Shown: positions 27,158-36,044, numbered from the stretch's first letter. The stretch: DNA of 64,000 bases from Sulfitobacter sp. HGT1 (GCF_013282155.1 NZ_BLWI01000001.1:124001-188000); one strand, 5' to 3'. Program-made: numbers and translations. The notes: generated from the letters alone by a model not told the origin.

Positions 27158-29040
27158 CATCGGCTTGCGTCATTGTGATCGGGCATGTGGATCATGGCAA
27201 AACCACAGTTGTACGGGGCTTGACCGGCATGGAAACGGATACCTTGCCGCAGGAAAAGCAACGCGGGTTGTCGATCAACCTTGGCTTTGCCTATTGCCGT
27301 TATCCGTCCGGCACCGTTGATCTGATCGACGCGCCCGGCCACGAGGATTTCATCCGCGCGATGGTCGCCGGTGCCAGCGGTGCGCAGGCGGCGCTGTTGG
27401 TCGTTTCCGCCGTCGATGGCGTCGCCCCCCAAACGATAGAGCATCTGCGCATTGCGAGACTTCTGGGCGTCCCTGTGCGTTTTGTCGCGGTGACCAAGGT
27501 CGATTTACTGCCCGCCGGTGATCTGGAAACGCGGCTTGAGGCGATCCGTGAAACTCTGCGCGGGTTGGGCCTTGGGGATGTGCCGTTGATACCCGTTTCT
27601 ACCTACTTAGAGACTGGTATGCAGACTCTGCACAAGGGGTTGGAGGGCCTGCTGGGCGACGTCCCTGTCGCGCAACATCCGAAAGCCGGCTTTCTGCCCA
27701 TCGACCGGGTTTTCACCATGCCGGGTCTGGGGACGGTCGTGACCGGAACACTGCTGGGCGGCAACCTGTCGCTGTCTGACGCGGTGAAACTGCTGCCGCA
27801 AGATCGGCCTGTGACCCTCCGAGGCGTGCAGGTGCGCGGCACCGCGCTGGACCATGCCACCCGCGGTGAACGGACGGCGGTCAATCTGCGGGGCATTGCA
27901 GCCGATGATATCACGCGGGGGGATGTGCTCTGTGCTGGCGCTGACTTTGCGGCGGCGCGCTGCATGGATGTCCGGTTGAGCTTGCTTGATGATGCGCCGT
28001 CCCCCCTGAAACATATGTCGGACGTCAGGGTTCTGTTCGGCACAACCCATACTGTCGCGACCCTGCGCCTGATGGGCGGCGGGCAGGTCGTGCAAGGTAA
28101 TTCAGCCTTTGCGCAGCTGCGTTTTGACAAGCCGGTTGCGGCATTTGCAGGCCAGCGCATGATCTTGCGCGCCTTGTCACCGGCCCAGACGATTGGCGGG
28201 GCCGTGGTGCTTGATCCGCATTCGCTTGGGGTCAAATCTGGCGATGCTGCGCGTCTGGCGGTGATGCAGGCGGCGGCAGGTGGAAGGACAGGCGACATCG
28301 TTGCTGCGCTTTGTGTTCAGGGCAGGGGCTGTGCTGATCTGTCTGAGGCAGCGCGGATTGCACGGCAGAACCCGGCAAGCGTTTTGGCAGCGCTCGGGGC
28401 CGAAGTCACGCAGATCGCCCCCGGATGGATCGCCTTGTCCGACATCATCCAGACAGCACAGGCTGACCTGTTGCAAAGCCTGAAAACGTTTCATGCAGAA
28501 CACCCGATCAAGCGGTTTGCACCGCGCGGCATGTGGGCGAACCGCAAGCAATCGCCGCGGCTCTCGCACTATGTGGAGCAGAGTTTGGCCAACGAAGGCG
28601 CGATCCGCTTGGCCGGTGATCAGATCGCCTTGACCAGCCATGACCCCTCCGCGGCACTAACCAAAACCCAACGCGACCGGCTGGAGGAAATCGAAAAGCA
28701 GTTCAAAGACGGGGGCACCGTGCCGCCCGGTCTTGGCACCGTCTTGGAAACCGGCGACGATCCTGACCTGCTTGCGATTTTGATGGCGGACGAGACCTTG
28801 GTCGCGCTGACCAATGTCGCGCTTAATCAGCAGGTGGTTTTTCACAGCCGGACCCTTGTGCAATCGGCCCAGACCCTGCGCGATGCGTTCCCGCCGCCGA
28901 TGTCTTTCACAACGGGACAGGCGCGCGCGGCGCTGCACACCAGTCGCAAGTTCATCGTGCCGCTGTTGGAGCATTTCGACACCATCGGGGTCACGCAGCG
29001 GCAAGGTGACACTCGCCAGATGGCACCGCTTGCTGATTGA
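27154..29040 (+). CDS. selB: Selenocysteine-specific elongation factor
   Basis: GTPase of 628 residues that carries Sec-tRNA to UGA codons marked by a SECIS hairpin. G1 loop GHVDHGKTT (residues 10-18), DAPGHEDFI and TKVDLL mark the EF-Tu-like part. The C-terminal region (about 380-628) has the winged-helix repeats that bind SECIS RNA. It is directly followed by the tRNA-Sec gene and, two genes later, by a UGA-containing reading frame it would decode. Confidence 0.97.
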   Translation: MTSACVIVIGHVDHGKTTVVRGLTGMETDTLPQEKQRGLSINLGFAYCRYPSGTVDLIDAPGHEDFIRAMVAGASGAQAALLVVSAVDGVAPQTIEHLRIARLLGVPVRFVAVTKVDLLPAGDLETRLEAIRETLRGLGLGDVPLIPVSTYLETGMQTLHKGLEGLLGDVPVAQHPKAGFLPIDRVFTMPGLGTVVTGTLLGGNLSLSDAVKLLPQDRPVTLRGVQVRGTALDHATRGERTAVNLRGIAADDITRGDVLCAGADFAAARCMDVRLSLLDDAPSPLKHMSDVRVLFGTTHTVATLRLMGGGQVVQGNSAFAQLRFDKPVAAFAGQRMILRALSPAQTIGGAVVLDPHSLGVKSGDAARLAVMQAAAGGRTGDIVAALCVQGRGCADLSEAARIARQNPASVLAALGAEVTQIAPGWIALSDIIQTAQADLLQSLKTFHAEHPIKRFAPRGMWANRKQSPRLSHYVEQSLANEGAIRLAGDQIALTSHDPSAALTKTQRDRLEEIEKQFKDGGTVPPGLGTVLETGDDPDLLAILMADETLVALTNVALNQQVVFHSRTLVQSAQTLRDAFPPPMSFTTGQARAALHTSRKFIVPLLEHFDTIGVTQRQGDTRQMAPLAD

Positions 29041-29079
29041 TCTTTCACCTGTCCGCGCCCCCCGCTAGGGTCGCCGGAC

Positions 29080-29174
29080 GGAGGTGACTGGAGTCTGGTG
29101 GCTTCCCTGGTCTTCAAAACCATGGACGCGCCGAAAAGGCGTGTGGTGGGTTCGATTCCCATCCACCTCCGCCA
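29080..29174 (+). tRNA. selC: tRNA-Sec (anticodon UCA)
   Basis: 95-base tRNA with encoded CCA. Acceptor arms GGAGGTG (29080-29086) and CACCTCC (29164-29170); anticodon TCA at 29114-29116 in loop CTTCAAA; long variable arm with stem near 29126-29141; T-loop TTCGATT. The length, extra arm and UCA anticodon are those of selenocysteine tRNA. It lies 39 bp after selB. Confidence 0.95.
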
Positions 29175-29237
29175 AGCGGCTGGACATTGCGCTGCAATCG
29201 CCATCAATATGCAAATGCATACTTGGGAGGGTGGCCG

Positions 29238-30827
29238 ATGATAGATGCAGCGCGTTCTTTCACACTGAATAATCTGGACGGGGCGGCGCATGCCTTTGAT
29301 GGCACAGGCCCTGCGTTGGTTTGTTTCGTGAAAGAGGATTGCGAGACCTGCAACATCGCGGGCCCTGTGATCGAGGGAATGTTCAAGGCCTATGGCAGCG
29401 GCATCGACATGGTTGTGCTGGGCCAGTCCGGTGACAATAACGGGGTGTTTGCCCGGCGTCATGGCCTGACCATGCCCGTGCTGGCGGATGCTGGATGCAA
29501 GGCGTCGTTTGATTGGGACATCGAAATCGTGCCCGCCGTGTTCTGGATTGATGAGGCTGGCAAGGTCGTCACCAAGTTCGAAGGCTTCGTGCGCGACGAC
29601 TGGCAAGCGTTGTCCGATCAGATCGCGGCCGAAACAGGTCAACCCAATGCGCAGATCGACTGGGACAGTCTGCCGCCGTGGCGGCCCGGTTGCGGGTCCA
29701 AACACTTTGACCCCGAGATTTACGACAAGCTGCGTGCCGAAGCGGACGGCAGCGTCTTGCGCGCCCGCAAGGTCGAGGTTGCCAGCGGCGATGACGTGGC
29801 AGAGTTCATGTTCGATCAGGGCTTTTCGGACGGGTTGCCGCTGGTGCCACCGACGCCCGAACGGGTGATGCGGATGCTGGCCGGGACCCACCGCGACCCG
29901 CAAGAGGTGATCGCGACCGTGCCGCCCAACATGGGTGTCGCCACGGTTGAAAAGATCGCGATCAACGCGGTGATGGCGGGCTGCAAGCCTGAATATCTGC
30001 CCGTAGTCATCGCGGCAGTCGAAGCCGTTTGTACCGATGAATTCAACATTCACGGGGTGACGGCAACCACGATGGGGGCCGCGACGGTGATGGTCGTCAA
30101 CGGCCCCGTGGTCGAGAAAATCGGGATGAATGCGGGCCTTGGCGCGATGGGGGCCGGCAACCGTGCCAACGCCACCATCGGGCGCGCGCTGCGTCTGGTG
30201 ATCCGCAATGTGGGCGGTGCGACGACAGGGGGCGTTGAACGGTCGACGCTTGGCAATCCAATGAAATACACCATGTGCTTTGCCGAAAACGAAGCCGTGT
30301 CGCCGTGGGAGCCGCTGCATGTCGAGCGCGGTTTCAAGGCGGAAGATTCCGTCGTCACCGTCTTTGCCATGACAGGTGGCCCGGTGCATATCGTCGACCA
30401 GACCTCGCGCAAGCCGGACCAGATTGCCGGATCATTGGGGCAGGGGCTGGAAGGGGTGTTCATGCCCAAACTGCACAACCTGCCCGTCGACGCACTGCTG
30501 GTGGTGTGCCCTGAACATATCAACACGCTGACCGTTGAGGGTGATTATTCCAAGGACCGTCTGCGCGACCGCATTCAGGAAGTCACATCGCGCCCCCTGC
30601 GTGAAATGGTCCAGAATGATCATTCCGGCGCGGGGATCCCTGTTGCGGATGCCGAAAAGATGGGGCCGGAAAAACTGGCGCAGCTGGCCCCGAAATTCGC
30701 CGGCAAGGAATATATTCATATCGTTGTCGCAGGCGGCGAGGCCGGCAAGTTCTCGTCGGCCTTCCATGGCTGGGCCACGGGCGCGGTCGGGTCAATTTCC
30801 GTTTCCAGAAAGATCGATCTGGGCTAG
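29238..30827 (+). CDS. Thioredoxin-domain protein with a large conserved C-terminal domain, UGSC neighbour
   Basis: Protein of 529 residues from ATG 29238, which follows GGGAGGG. Residues 1-130 look like a thioredoxin or peroxiredoxin fold with a CETC redox pair (C35, C38) after LVCFVKED, and VPAVFWID as the cis-Pro region. The remaining 400 residues are rich in glycine and conserved-looking blocks (FSDGLPLVPPTPERV, MGVATVEKIAINAVMAGC, GVTATTMGAATVMVVNGP) whose activity I cannot name. It lies between selC and the UGSC selenoprotein, 24 bp ahead of the latter. A redox partnership with the selenoprotein is a natural guess, not shown. Confidence 0.85.
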   Translation: MIDAARSFTLNNLDGAAHAFDGTGPALVCFVKEDCETCNIAGPVIEGMFKAYGSGIDMVVLGQSGDNNGVFARRHGLTMPVLADAGCKASFDWDIEIVPAVFWIDEAGKVVTKFEGFVRDDWQALSDQIAAETGQPNAQIDWDSLPPWRPGCGSKHFDPEIYDKLRAEADGSVLRARKVEVASGDDVAEFMFDQGFSDGLPLVPPTPERVMRMLAGTHRDPQEVIATVPPNMGVATVEKIAINAVMAGCKPEYLPVVIAAVEAVCTDEFNIHGVTATTMGAATVMVVNGPVVEKIGMNAGLGAMGAGNRANATIGRALRLVIRNVGGATTGGVERSTLGNPMKYTMCFAENEAVSPWEPLHVERGFKAEDSVVTVFAMTGGPVHIVDQTSRKPDQIAGSLGQGLEGVFMPKLHNLPVDALLVVCPEHINTLTVEGDYSKDRLRDRIQEVTSRPLREMVQNDHSGAGIPVADAEKMGPEKLAQLAPKFAGKEYIHIVVAGGEAGKFSSAFHGWATGAVGSISVSRKIDLG

Positions 30828-30851
30828 CATTATATTTAGAGGAGGACATGA

Positions 30852-31373
30852 ATGACCATAATTCTCGACCCGACGGATGAACGCGTCCCGGTCGTGCGTC
30901 AGATTACCGAACGAACCGGATCGGTGCAGGGGGTCGTGGGGCTGCTGAACATCAGCAAACCGCGCGGCAATATCCTGCTGGACGAACTGGACCGTTTGAT
31001 AGCCGAAGGCGCGCCGGGCGTTGAAATCCGCCGCTATACCAAACCGACCTTCGCCAAGCCGTGCCCCGACGCATTGCGCCATCAAATTCGCGACGAATGC
31101 GATTTTATGATCGAGGCATTGGCGGACTGAGGATCATGTACCACGTGCAGTATGCACGATACAGTCTGGTTTGAAATCCAGGGGATCCCGTCCGTTTCCG
31201 TCGCCTCGAGCGCGTTTGGCCAAGCTGCGGAAACGCAGCGCAAAGCGTTAGGTATGGAGGGCGCAAGATACGTGTTGGTGCCGCATCCCATTCAGGATGC
31301 CACCGACGACGAAATGCGCATCAAAGCCCGCGAAGCCTATGACCAGATCATGGCAGCGCTAAGCGATAAATAA
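30852..31373 (+). CDS. UGSC-family selenoprotein, Sec at residue 93 (UGA 31128-31130)
   Basis: Read straight through the in-frame TGA at 31128-31130 this is a 173-residue protein; without it the frame breaks into 92 and 80 residues that share one frame. The codons after GAC are TGA GGA TCA TGT, giving U-G-S-C, then TTC and SMHDTVWFEI. That is the UGSC motif for which the family is named (first noted in marine metagenome selenoprotein surveys). AGGAGGAC precedes the start. selA, selB and tRNA-Sec lie immediately upstream, and a SECIS-like hairpin follows the UGA. The Sec-Gly-Ser-Cys motif suggests redox chemistry; the reaction is unknown. A conventional gene-finder would stop at 31130 and split or truncate it. 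Confidence 0.93.
31128..31163 (+). promoter_or_regulatory. Bacterial SECIS-like hairpin after the Sec codon
   Basis: A 6-bp stem (31144-31149 with 31153-31158) carries a tight loop GTA at 31150-31152; a lower 4-bp helix (31137-31140 with 31160-31163) is separated by a CCA/A internal loop. Counting the U of UGA as 1, the loop G and U are at 23 and 24, where the E. coli fdhF element has its SelB-contacting G and U. It lies within the coding sequence, as bacterial SECIS elements do. Confidence 0.75.
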
Positions 31374-31374
31374 C

Positions 31375-31414
31375 GAAAAAAGCGGCGCAGGGGAAACCTT
31401 GGGCCGCTTTATAA
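31375..31414. terminator. Bidirectional terminator between the selenoprotein and nagA
   Basis: AAAGCGGC (31379-31386) pairs with GCCGCTTT (31403-31410), with further pairing inside. An A-run upstream and TTT downstream give a U-tract in both directions. It separates two convergent genes and overlaps the nagA stop. Confidence 0.8.
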
Positions 31415-32539
31415 TTCAGTGACCCAGCACGCTTTGGACAGGTCGTTGTCAAGCCACACCAGATCATCGACGCGGTCAAGCGACGGTGCGCGGCGCAACA
31501 TCTGCGCAGGGATCGTCGTCGCGCGGGCCAGCGCCTTTTCCAGCGGTTCCTTGACCTGCTCGACCAGCACGCGGATCGCCTGTGGCATTGTCAGATCAGC
31601 GCCGGCGAGGGTGCCATCGGCAAGGGTAAGCCTGCCCTGGCTGCGCATAATTTCGCGGCCGTTCAGCGTGAAGCTGGTGATGTCCGACCCCGCCGTGGCC
31701 ATCGCATCGGTCACCAGAAACACGTCGCTTGGGCCCATGTTGGCAGCGAGCGCGTTGCGGATTATCGCGGGATGAACATGCACAGCATCTGCAATCAAAC
31801 CACTGGCCACCCCGCCATGATCCAGCGCGGCACCGACCAGACCGGGCGCGCGGCCCTGGGCCTGGCTCATGGCATTGAACAGATGGGTGGCGCAGCGTGC
31901 GCCAGCGTCAAAGGCGGCCATCGCGGTATCGTAATCGCAATCGCTGTGGCCAAGCGATACGATGATGCCCGCATCTGCCATCGCCCTGATCTGCGCGTTT
32001 GTCACGCTTTCGGGGGCGACCGTCATCATCAGGTTGGGAATGTGGTTGGCGGCATCCAACAGCCCGCGAAGATCACTGTCTTGCATCGGGCGGATCAGCG
32101 TACCGTCATGCGCGCCCTTGCGGGCAACGCTCAGATGCGGCCCCTCAAGGTGCAGGCCAGCGATGCCGGGTATTTTCTGGTCCAGCGCGGTCGTAACGGC
32201 GCTGATCGCTGCGGCGGTCTGATCGGGGGTGTCGGTGATCAGTGTGGGCAGGATCGCCAATGTGCCCAACCCCCGATGCGCCGCTGCGATGGTGGCAAGG
32301 GTTTCGACAGTGGGGGCATCGTTGAACATCACACCGCCGCCGCCATTGACCTGCAAATCCACAAATCCGGGTGACAGGGTGCCGCCGTCCAGCGCCTTTA
32401 TCTCGCAGTCGGAGGGCAGGTCTTGCGGTTTGACGATGCGGGTTTCGCCATTTGAAAGCGCCTGCAATGCGTGAGCGTCCCACATGGCGGTGCCATCAAA
32501 AATCCGCGCCCCGACATAGGCCGTCACGGCGCGGGTCAT
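31409..32539 (-). CDS. nagA: N-acetylglucosamine-6-phosphate deacetylase
   Basis: Amidohydrolase of 376 residues; start set at ATG 32539, which overlaps the kinase stop by 4 bp (an upstream ATG adds a tail from inside the kinase). LSPGFVDLQVNGGGGVMFND, GLHLEGPHLS, VSLGHSDCDYDTAMAAF, TNLFNAM-like CATHLFNAMSQ and LVTDAMAT match NagA metal and substrate sites. It makes GlcN-6-P, which would need NagB, not in the window. Confidence 0.95.
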   Translation of the reverse strand: MTRAVTAYVGARIFDGTAMWDAHALQALSNGETRIVKPQDLPSDCEIKALDGGTLSPGFVDLQVNGGGGVMFNDAPTVETLATIAAAHRGLGTLAILPTLITDTPDQTAAAISAVTTALDQKIPGIAGLHLEGPHLSVARKGAHDGTLIRPMQDSDLRGLLDAANHIPNLMMTVAPESVTNAQIRAMADAGIIVSLGHSDCDYDTAMAAFDAGARCATHLFNAMSQAQGRAPGLVGAALDHGGVASGLIADAVHVHPAIIRNALAANMGPSDVFLVTDAMATAGSDITSFTLNGREIMRSQGRLTLADGTLAGADLTMPQAIRVLVEQVKEPLEKALARATTIPAQMLRRAPSLDRVDDLVWLDNDLSKACWVTEL

Positions 32540-33411
32540 TCGGCCGCAGCAGTCATCGCCAGGGCAAAGGCACCATCGACGGCGCGCCCCTTTGCCGAGA
32601 CCAGATTGGCGGTCATATGTTCGGGCAGATAGGGCGCGTAATGTGGCCCGACCCCGCCCGACAGGCACAGGATGTCATTGGTCTGATACTCAAGCGCGCC
32701 GATCGCATTTTTCAGATAATCCGCACCGCGCTGCATCAGCATCGTGCCAATGGCATCGCCCGCCGCCGCCGTTTCCACAACGTCCGGTGCAAGGGTGCCG
32801 AAATCGCCGGGGCGCGCCTTGAGGCTGAACTGCACGATCCCCGCCGCCCCGCCGAGCTTTTCCAGCATCCGGTCAGACAGGGCGCTTGGCGGGACGATCC
32901 CATCGACCACCAGCAACGTCTGTTCTAGCGCGCCATGCCCCAGCCATGCGCCCGACGCCTGATCCGACACCTGATAACACCAACCGCCGATGCAGGTCTG
33001 AACGGCGCTGCGTTGCCGTGCAATGATCGTGCCGGTTCCAAGCGCCACGACATATCCGTCATCCGCGCCGATGGCCCCGACAATGGTGGTTGTCGTGTCT
33101 TCGGTGACAATGCTTTTGGCAAAGGGCAGCGCATCTGTGACCCGCTTGCCAATTTCCGGCCCTGTGAACCCGGCCAGCCCCAGATGGGCGACAGCATGGT
33201 TCATCTGTTCCAGATCCTGACCGGCATCTTTTACGGCAGCGCGGGTCGCTTCCAGAATATGGGCGATTGCTTCGTCGAAATTGGTACTGACGTTGGCGCG
33301 GCCGCCTTTGGCCTCTGCCAGAATGCCATCTTGGGCGGTGCCAACCACAACGCGACAGCCGGTCCCGCCGCCGTCGACGCCAATAAGAATAGGGGGGTAT
33401 TGATCCATCAT
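32536..33411 (-). CDS. BadF/BadG-type ATPase, probable N-acetylglucosamine kinase
   Basis: Sugar-kinase/ASKHA protein of 291 residues: phosphate-1 loop IGVDGGGTGCRVVVG, then TEDTTTTIVGA and VALGTGTIIA as later ATP loops, and CLSGGVGPHY near the end. BadF-type proteins next to nagA are usually GlcNAc kinases, giving GlcNAc-6-P for NagA. Translational coupling to nagA supports this over a benzoyl-CoA reductase activator. Confidence 0.85.
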   Translation of the reverse strand: MMDQYPPILIGVDGGGTGCRVVVGTAQDGILAEAKGGRANVSTNFDEAIAHILEATRAAVKDAGQDLEQMNHAVAHLGLAGFTGPEIGKRVTDALPFAKSIVTEDTTTTIVGAIGADDGYVVALGTGTIIARQRSAVQTCIGGWCYQVSDQASGAWLGHGALEQTLLVVDGIVPPSALSDRMLEKLGGAAGIVQFSLKARPGDFGTLAPDVVETAAAGDAIGTMLMQRGADYLKNAIGALEYQTNDILCLSGGVGPHYAPYLPEHMTANLVSAKGRAVDGAFALAMTAAAE

Positions 33412-33515
33412 AGGGCTTGTCTAAGATACCTGTTTTGTCGGGGAAAGGATATTTTCCCTGTTGGAGTAAAAGCGTTCGCGCAAATCCATTTACAAATTGC
33501 CCGCCTCAATGCTAA

Positions 33516-33527
33516 GTTAGCGCTAAC
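33516..33527. promoter_or_regulatory. 12-bp palindromic operator GTTAGCGCTAAC
   Basis: A perfect palindrome GTTAGCGCTAAC lies in the 170 bp between the divergent kinase and edd genes, 55 bp before edd. A central CG with TTA/TAA arms is the LacI-family form, and closely resembles what I recall for CceR, the carbon regulator of Rhodobacter. The regulator itself is not in the window. Confidence 0.7.
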
Positions 33528-33581
33528 ATTAGTCGAGCAATCACAATTGTGGTAGCCTGAACTGATCACAAGGGGATTATT

Positions 33582-35381
33582 ATGCTGAACGAAACCGTCG
33601 CGCGCGTCACCAACCGCATCATCGAAAGAAGCGCCGCTGGCCGTCAGGCATATCTGGGCCGGATGCACGGGGCCGCCGAAGCAGGTCCGGCACGGGCGCA
33701 TTTGTCGTGCAGCGGGCAGGCACATGCCTATGCGGGCGCGGGGCCGGATCAAAACGCGTTGGCAACGCAATCCTCCGGCAATATCGGTATCATCACCACC
33801 TATAACGACATGCTGTCGGCGCATCAGCCGTTTGAACGGTTTCCCGAAATCATCCGCGATGCCGCCCGCGCGGCAGGGGGCACGGCACAGGTTGCAGGCG
33901 GGGTTCCTGCGATGTGCGACGGCGTCACCCAAGGCACGCCGGGGATGGAGCTGAGCCTGTTTTCACGCGATATCATCGCAATGGCAGCGGGTGTCGGCCT
34001 TAGCCACAACACGTTTGATTCCGCGGTTTTCCTTGGGGTGTGCGACAAGATTGTGCCGGGGCTGGTGATTGCCGCACAGGCGTTTGGCCATTTGCCTGCG
34101 GTGTTTTTGCCAGCGGGGCCGATGACCTCGGGCATCTCGAACGATGAAAAGGCCGTTGTGCGCCAGAAATTCGCATCAGGCGAAGCAACCCGCGAAGAGC
34201 TGATGGCGTCGGAAATGGCGGCCTATCATGGTCCGGGAACCTGCACGTTTTACGGCACCGCCAACACCAACCAGATGTTGATGGAATTCATGGGCCTGCA
34301 CCTGCCCGGCGCATCCTTTGTGAACCCAAACACACCGCTGCGCGATGCGCTGACTGTTGCGGGCGCACAGCGCGCTCTAGCGATCAGCCACTTGGGCGAC
34401 AGCTATACGCCGGTCTGCGATGTGCTGGATGAAAAGGCCTATGTAAACGGCATCGTCGGCTTGCACGCGACGGGCGGATCGACGAACCTGCTGATCCATC
34501 TGGTTGCGATGGCGCGTGCCGGTGGCATCATTCTGGACTGGCAGGATTTCTCGGATCTGGCCGAGGTGACGCCATTGCTGGCGCGGGTCTATCCAAACGG
34601 TCTGGCGGATGTGAACCATTTCCATGCCGCAGGCGGTTTGGGGTATATGATCGGTCAATTGCTGAGCGGCGGTTTGCTGCATGAGGATGTGAAAACCATC
34701 GCCGGTGACGGGCTTGCCCGCTATACCCGCGACCCCAAGCTGAAAGACGGCGCGGTTGAATGGGTCGATGGCCCGACCGAGACCTTGAACGACAAGATCC
34801 TGCGTCCGGTGGGTGACCCTTTCCAGCCGACAGGCGGGCTCAAGCGGTTGTCAGGATCATTGGGCAACGCCGTGACCAAAGTTTCAGCGGTCAAGCCCGA
34901 GCACCATATTGTCGAAGCACCGGCACGGGTGTTTCACGATCAGGAATCAGTGAAAGAAGCCTATAAGAAAGGTGAATTCACCAGCGATGTCGTTGTTGTT
35001 GTCCGGTTTCAGGGGCCAAAAGCCAACGGGATGCCCGAATTGCACAGCCTGACGCCGGTACTGGCGAACCTGCAAGCCAAGGGGCTGAAGGTCGCGTTGG
35101 TGACAGATGGCCGGATGTCCGGTGCATCGGGCAAGGTTCTCAGCGCGATCCATGTCTGCCCCGAAGCGCTGGATGGTGGCCCGATTGCCCGCATTCAGGA
35201 TGGTGACATTATCCGTGTGGATGCCCGTGATGGTGTGCTTGAGGTCATAACCCCCGGTGCGCTTGACCGCCCCGTCACGACCGCTGACCTGTCGGGGAAT
35301 GAATACGGTCAGGGGCGCGAACTGTTCGCGAATTTCCGCAGGACTGTCGGGGCTGCCGATACCGGTGCCAGCAGTATTTGA
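33582..35381 (+). CDS. edd: Phosphogluconate dehydratase
   Basis: First Entner-Doudoroff enzyme, 6-phosphogluconate to KDPG, 599 residues as expected. Blocks GNIGIITTYNDMLSAHQPF, GGVPAMCDGVTQG, FLGVCDKIVPG and GPGTCTFYGTANTNQM hold the cysteines of the iron-sulfur cluster. The Edd length and the SAHQP block separate it from IlvD. Followed 21 bp later by eda. Confidence 0.97.
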   Translation: MLNETVARVTNRIIERSAAGRQAYLGRMHGAAEAGPARAHLSCSGQAHAYAGAGPDQNALATQSSGNIGIITTYNDMLSAHQPFERFPEIIRDAARAAGGTAQVAGGVPAMCDGVTQGTPGMELSLFSRDIIAMAAGVGLSHNTFDSAVFLGVCDKIVPGLVIAAQAFGHLPAVFLPAGPMTSGISNDEKAVVRQKFASGEATREELMASEMAAYHGPGTCTFYGTANTNQMLMEFMGLHLPGASFVNPNTPLRDALTVAGAQRALAISHLGDSYTPVCDVLDEKAYVNGIVGLHATGGSTNLLIHLVAMARAGGIILDWQDFSDLAEVTPLLARVYPNGLADVNHFHAAGGLGYMIGQLLSGGLLHEDVKTIAGDGLARYTRDPKLKDGAVEWVDGPTETLNDKILRPVGDPFQPTGGLKRLSGSLGNAVTKVSAVKPEHHIVEAPARVFHDQESVKEAYKKGEFTSDVVVVVRFQGPKANGMPELHSLTPVLANLQAKGLKVALVTDGRMSGASGKVLSAIHVCPEALDGGPIARIQDGDIIRVDARDGVLEVITPGALDRPVTTADLSGNEYGQGRELFANFRRTVGAADTGASSI

Positions 35382-35402
35382 ATTGAATAAAGGACGATTT
35401 CC

Positions 35403-36044
35403 ATGACCCCACAACAAGCAAGCGCCGCCGCCTATGACATCTGCAAACTGGCCCCCATCGTGCCGGTTCTGGTTGTTCATGACGTGGCCCATGCCCGCCC
35501 GCTGGCCGAGGCGCTGGTCGCCGGTGGCCTGCCTGCGCTTGAGGTAACCTTGCGCACCGATTGTGCGTTGGACGTGATCGCGCAAATGGCCAAAGTCGAG
35601 GGCGGCGTTGTAGGCGCAGGCACATTGCTGACGCCGGATGATGTCAAACGTGCGGTGGATGCAGGCGCGAAATTCGGCGTCTCGCCCGGGGCGACCGACA
35701 AATTGCTGCAAGCCGCCGAAGACCTTGGCCTGCCGATGTTGCCCGGTGCCGCTACCGCATCTGAGGCGATGCGCCTGCTGGAACGCGGCTATGACATGCT
35801 CAAGTTTTTTCCGGCCGAAGCTTCGGGGGGCGCACCTGCGTTGAAATCCCTCGCGTCGCCGCTGCCGCAGATCCGGTTCTGCCCAACAGGCGGCGTCAGC
35901 CCTGCCAATGCCGAAAGCTATCTGTCTTTGCCCAATGTGGTTTGCGCCGGTGGCAGCTGGGTCGCCCCCGATGCGCTGGTGCGCCAAGGCGACTGGGCCG
36001 CAATCACCGAACTGGCCCGCGCGGCAAGCAAGCTGGGGCGCTAA
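35403..36044 (+). CDS. eda: KDPG aldolase
   Basis: Class I aldolase of 213 residues, splitting KDPG into pyruvate and glyceraldehyde 3-phosphate. K134 in DMLKFFPAEA is the Schiff-base lysine; LEVTLRT and CPTGGVSPAN complete the barrel site. Its stop overlaps the convergent MarR-type gene by 4 bp. With edd it makes the sugar route typical of this order. Confidence 0.97.
   Translation: MTPQQASAAAYDICKLAPIVPVLVVHDVAHARPLAEALVAGGLPALEVTLRTDCALDVIAQMAKVEGGVVGAGTLLTPDDVKRAVDAGAKFGVSPGATDKLLQAAEDLGLPMLPGAATASEAMRLLERGYDMLKFFPAEASGGAPALKSLASPLPQIRFCPTGGVSPANAESYLSLPNVVCAGGSWVAPDALVRQGDWAAITELARAASKLGR

Noticed and set aside
29080-29174. Ordinary serine or leucine tRNA with a long extra arm
   Set aside because: The anticodon is TCA and the gene follows selB, which fits only selenocysteine tRNA.
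31128-31152. TGA as a true stop, with a second gene from ATG 31152
   Set aside because: Both halves are in one frame, the UGSC motif spans the TGA, the second half has no ribosome site, and selA, selB and selC are adjacent. A frameshift or nonsense pseudogene is a poorer explanation.
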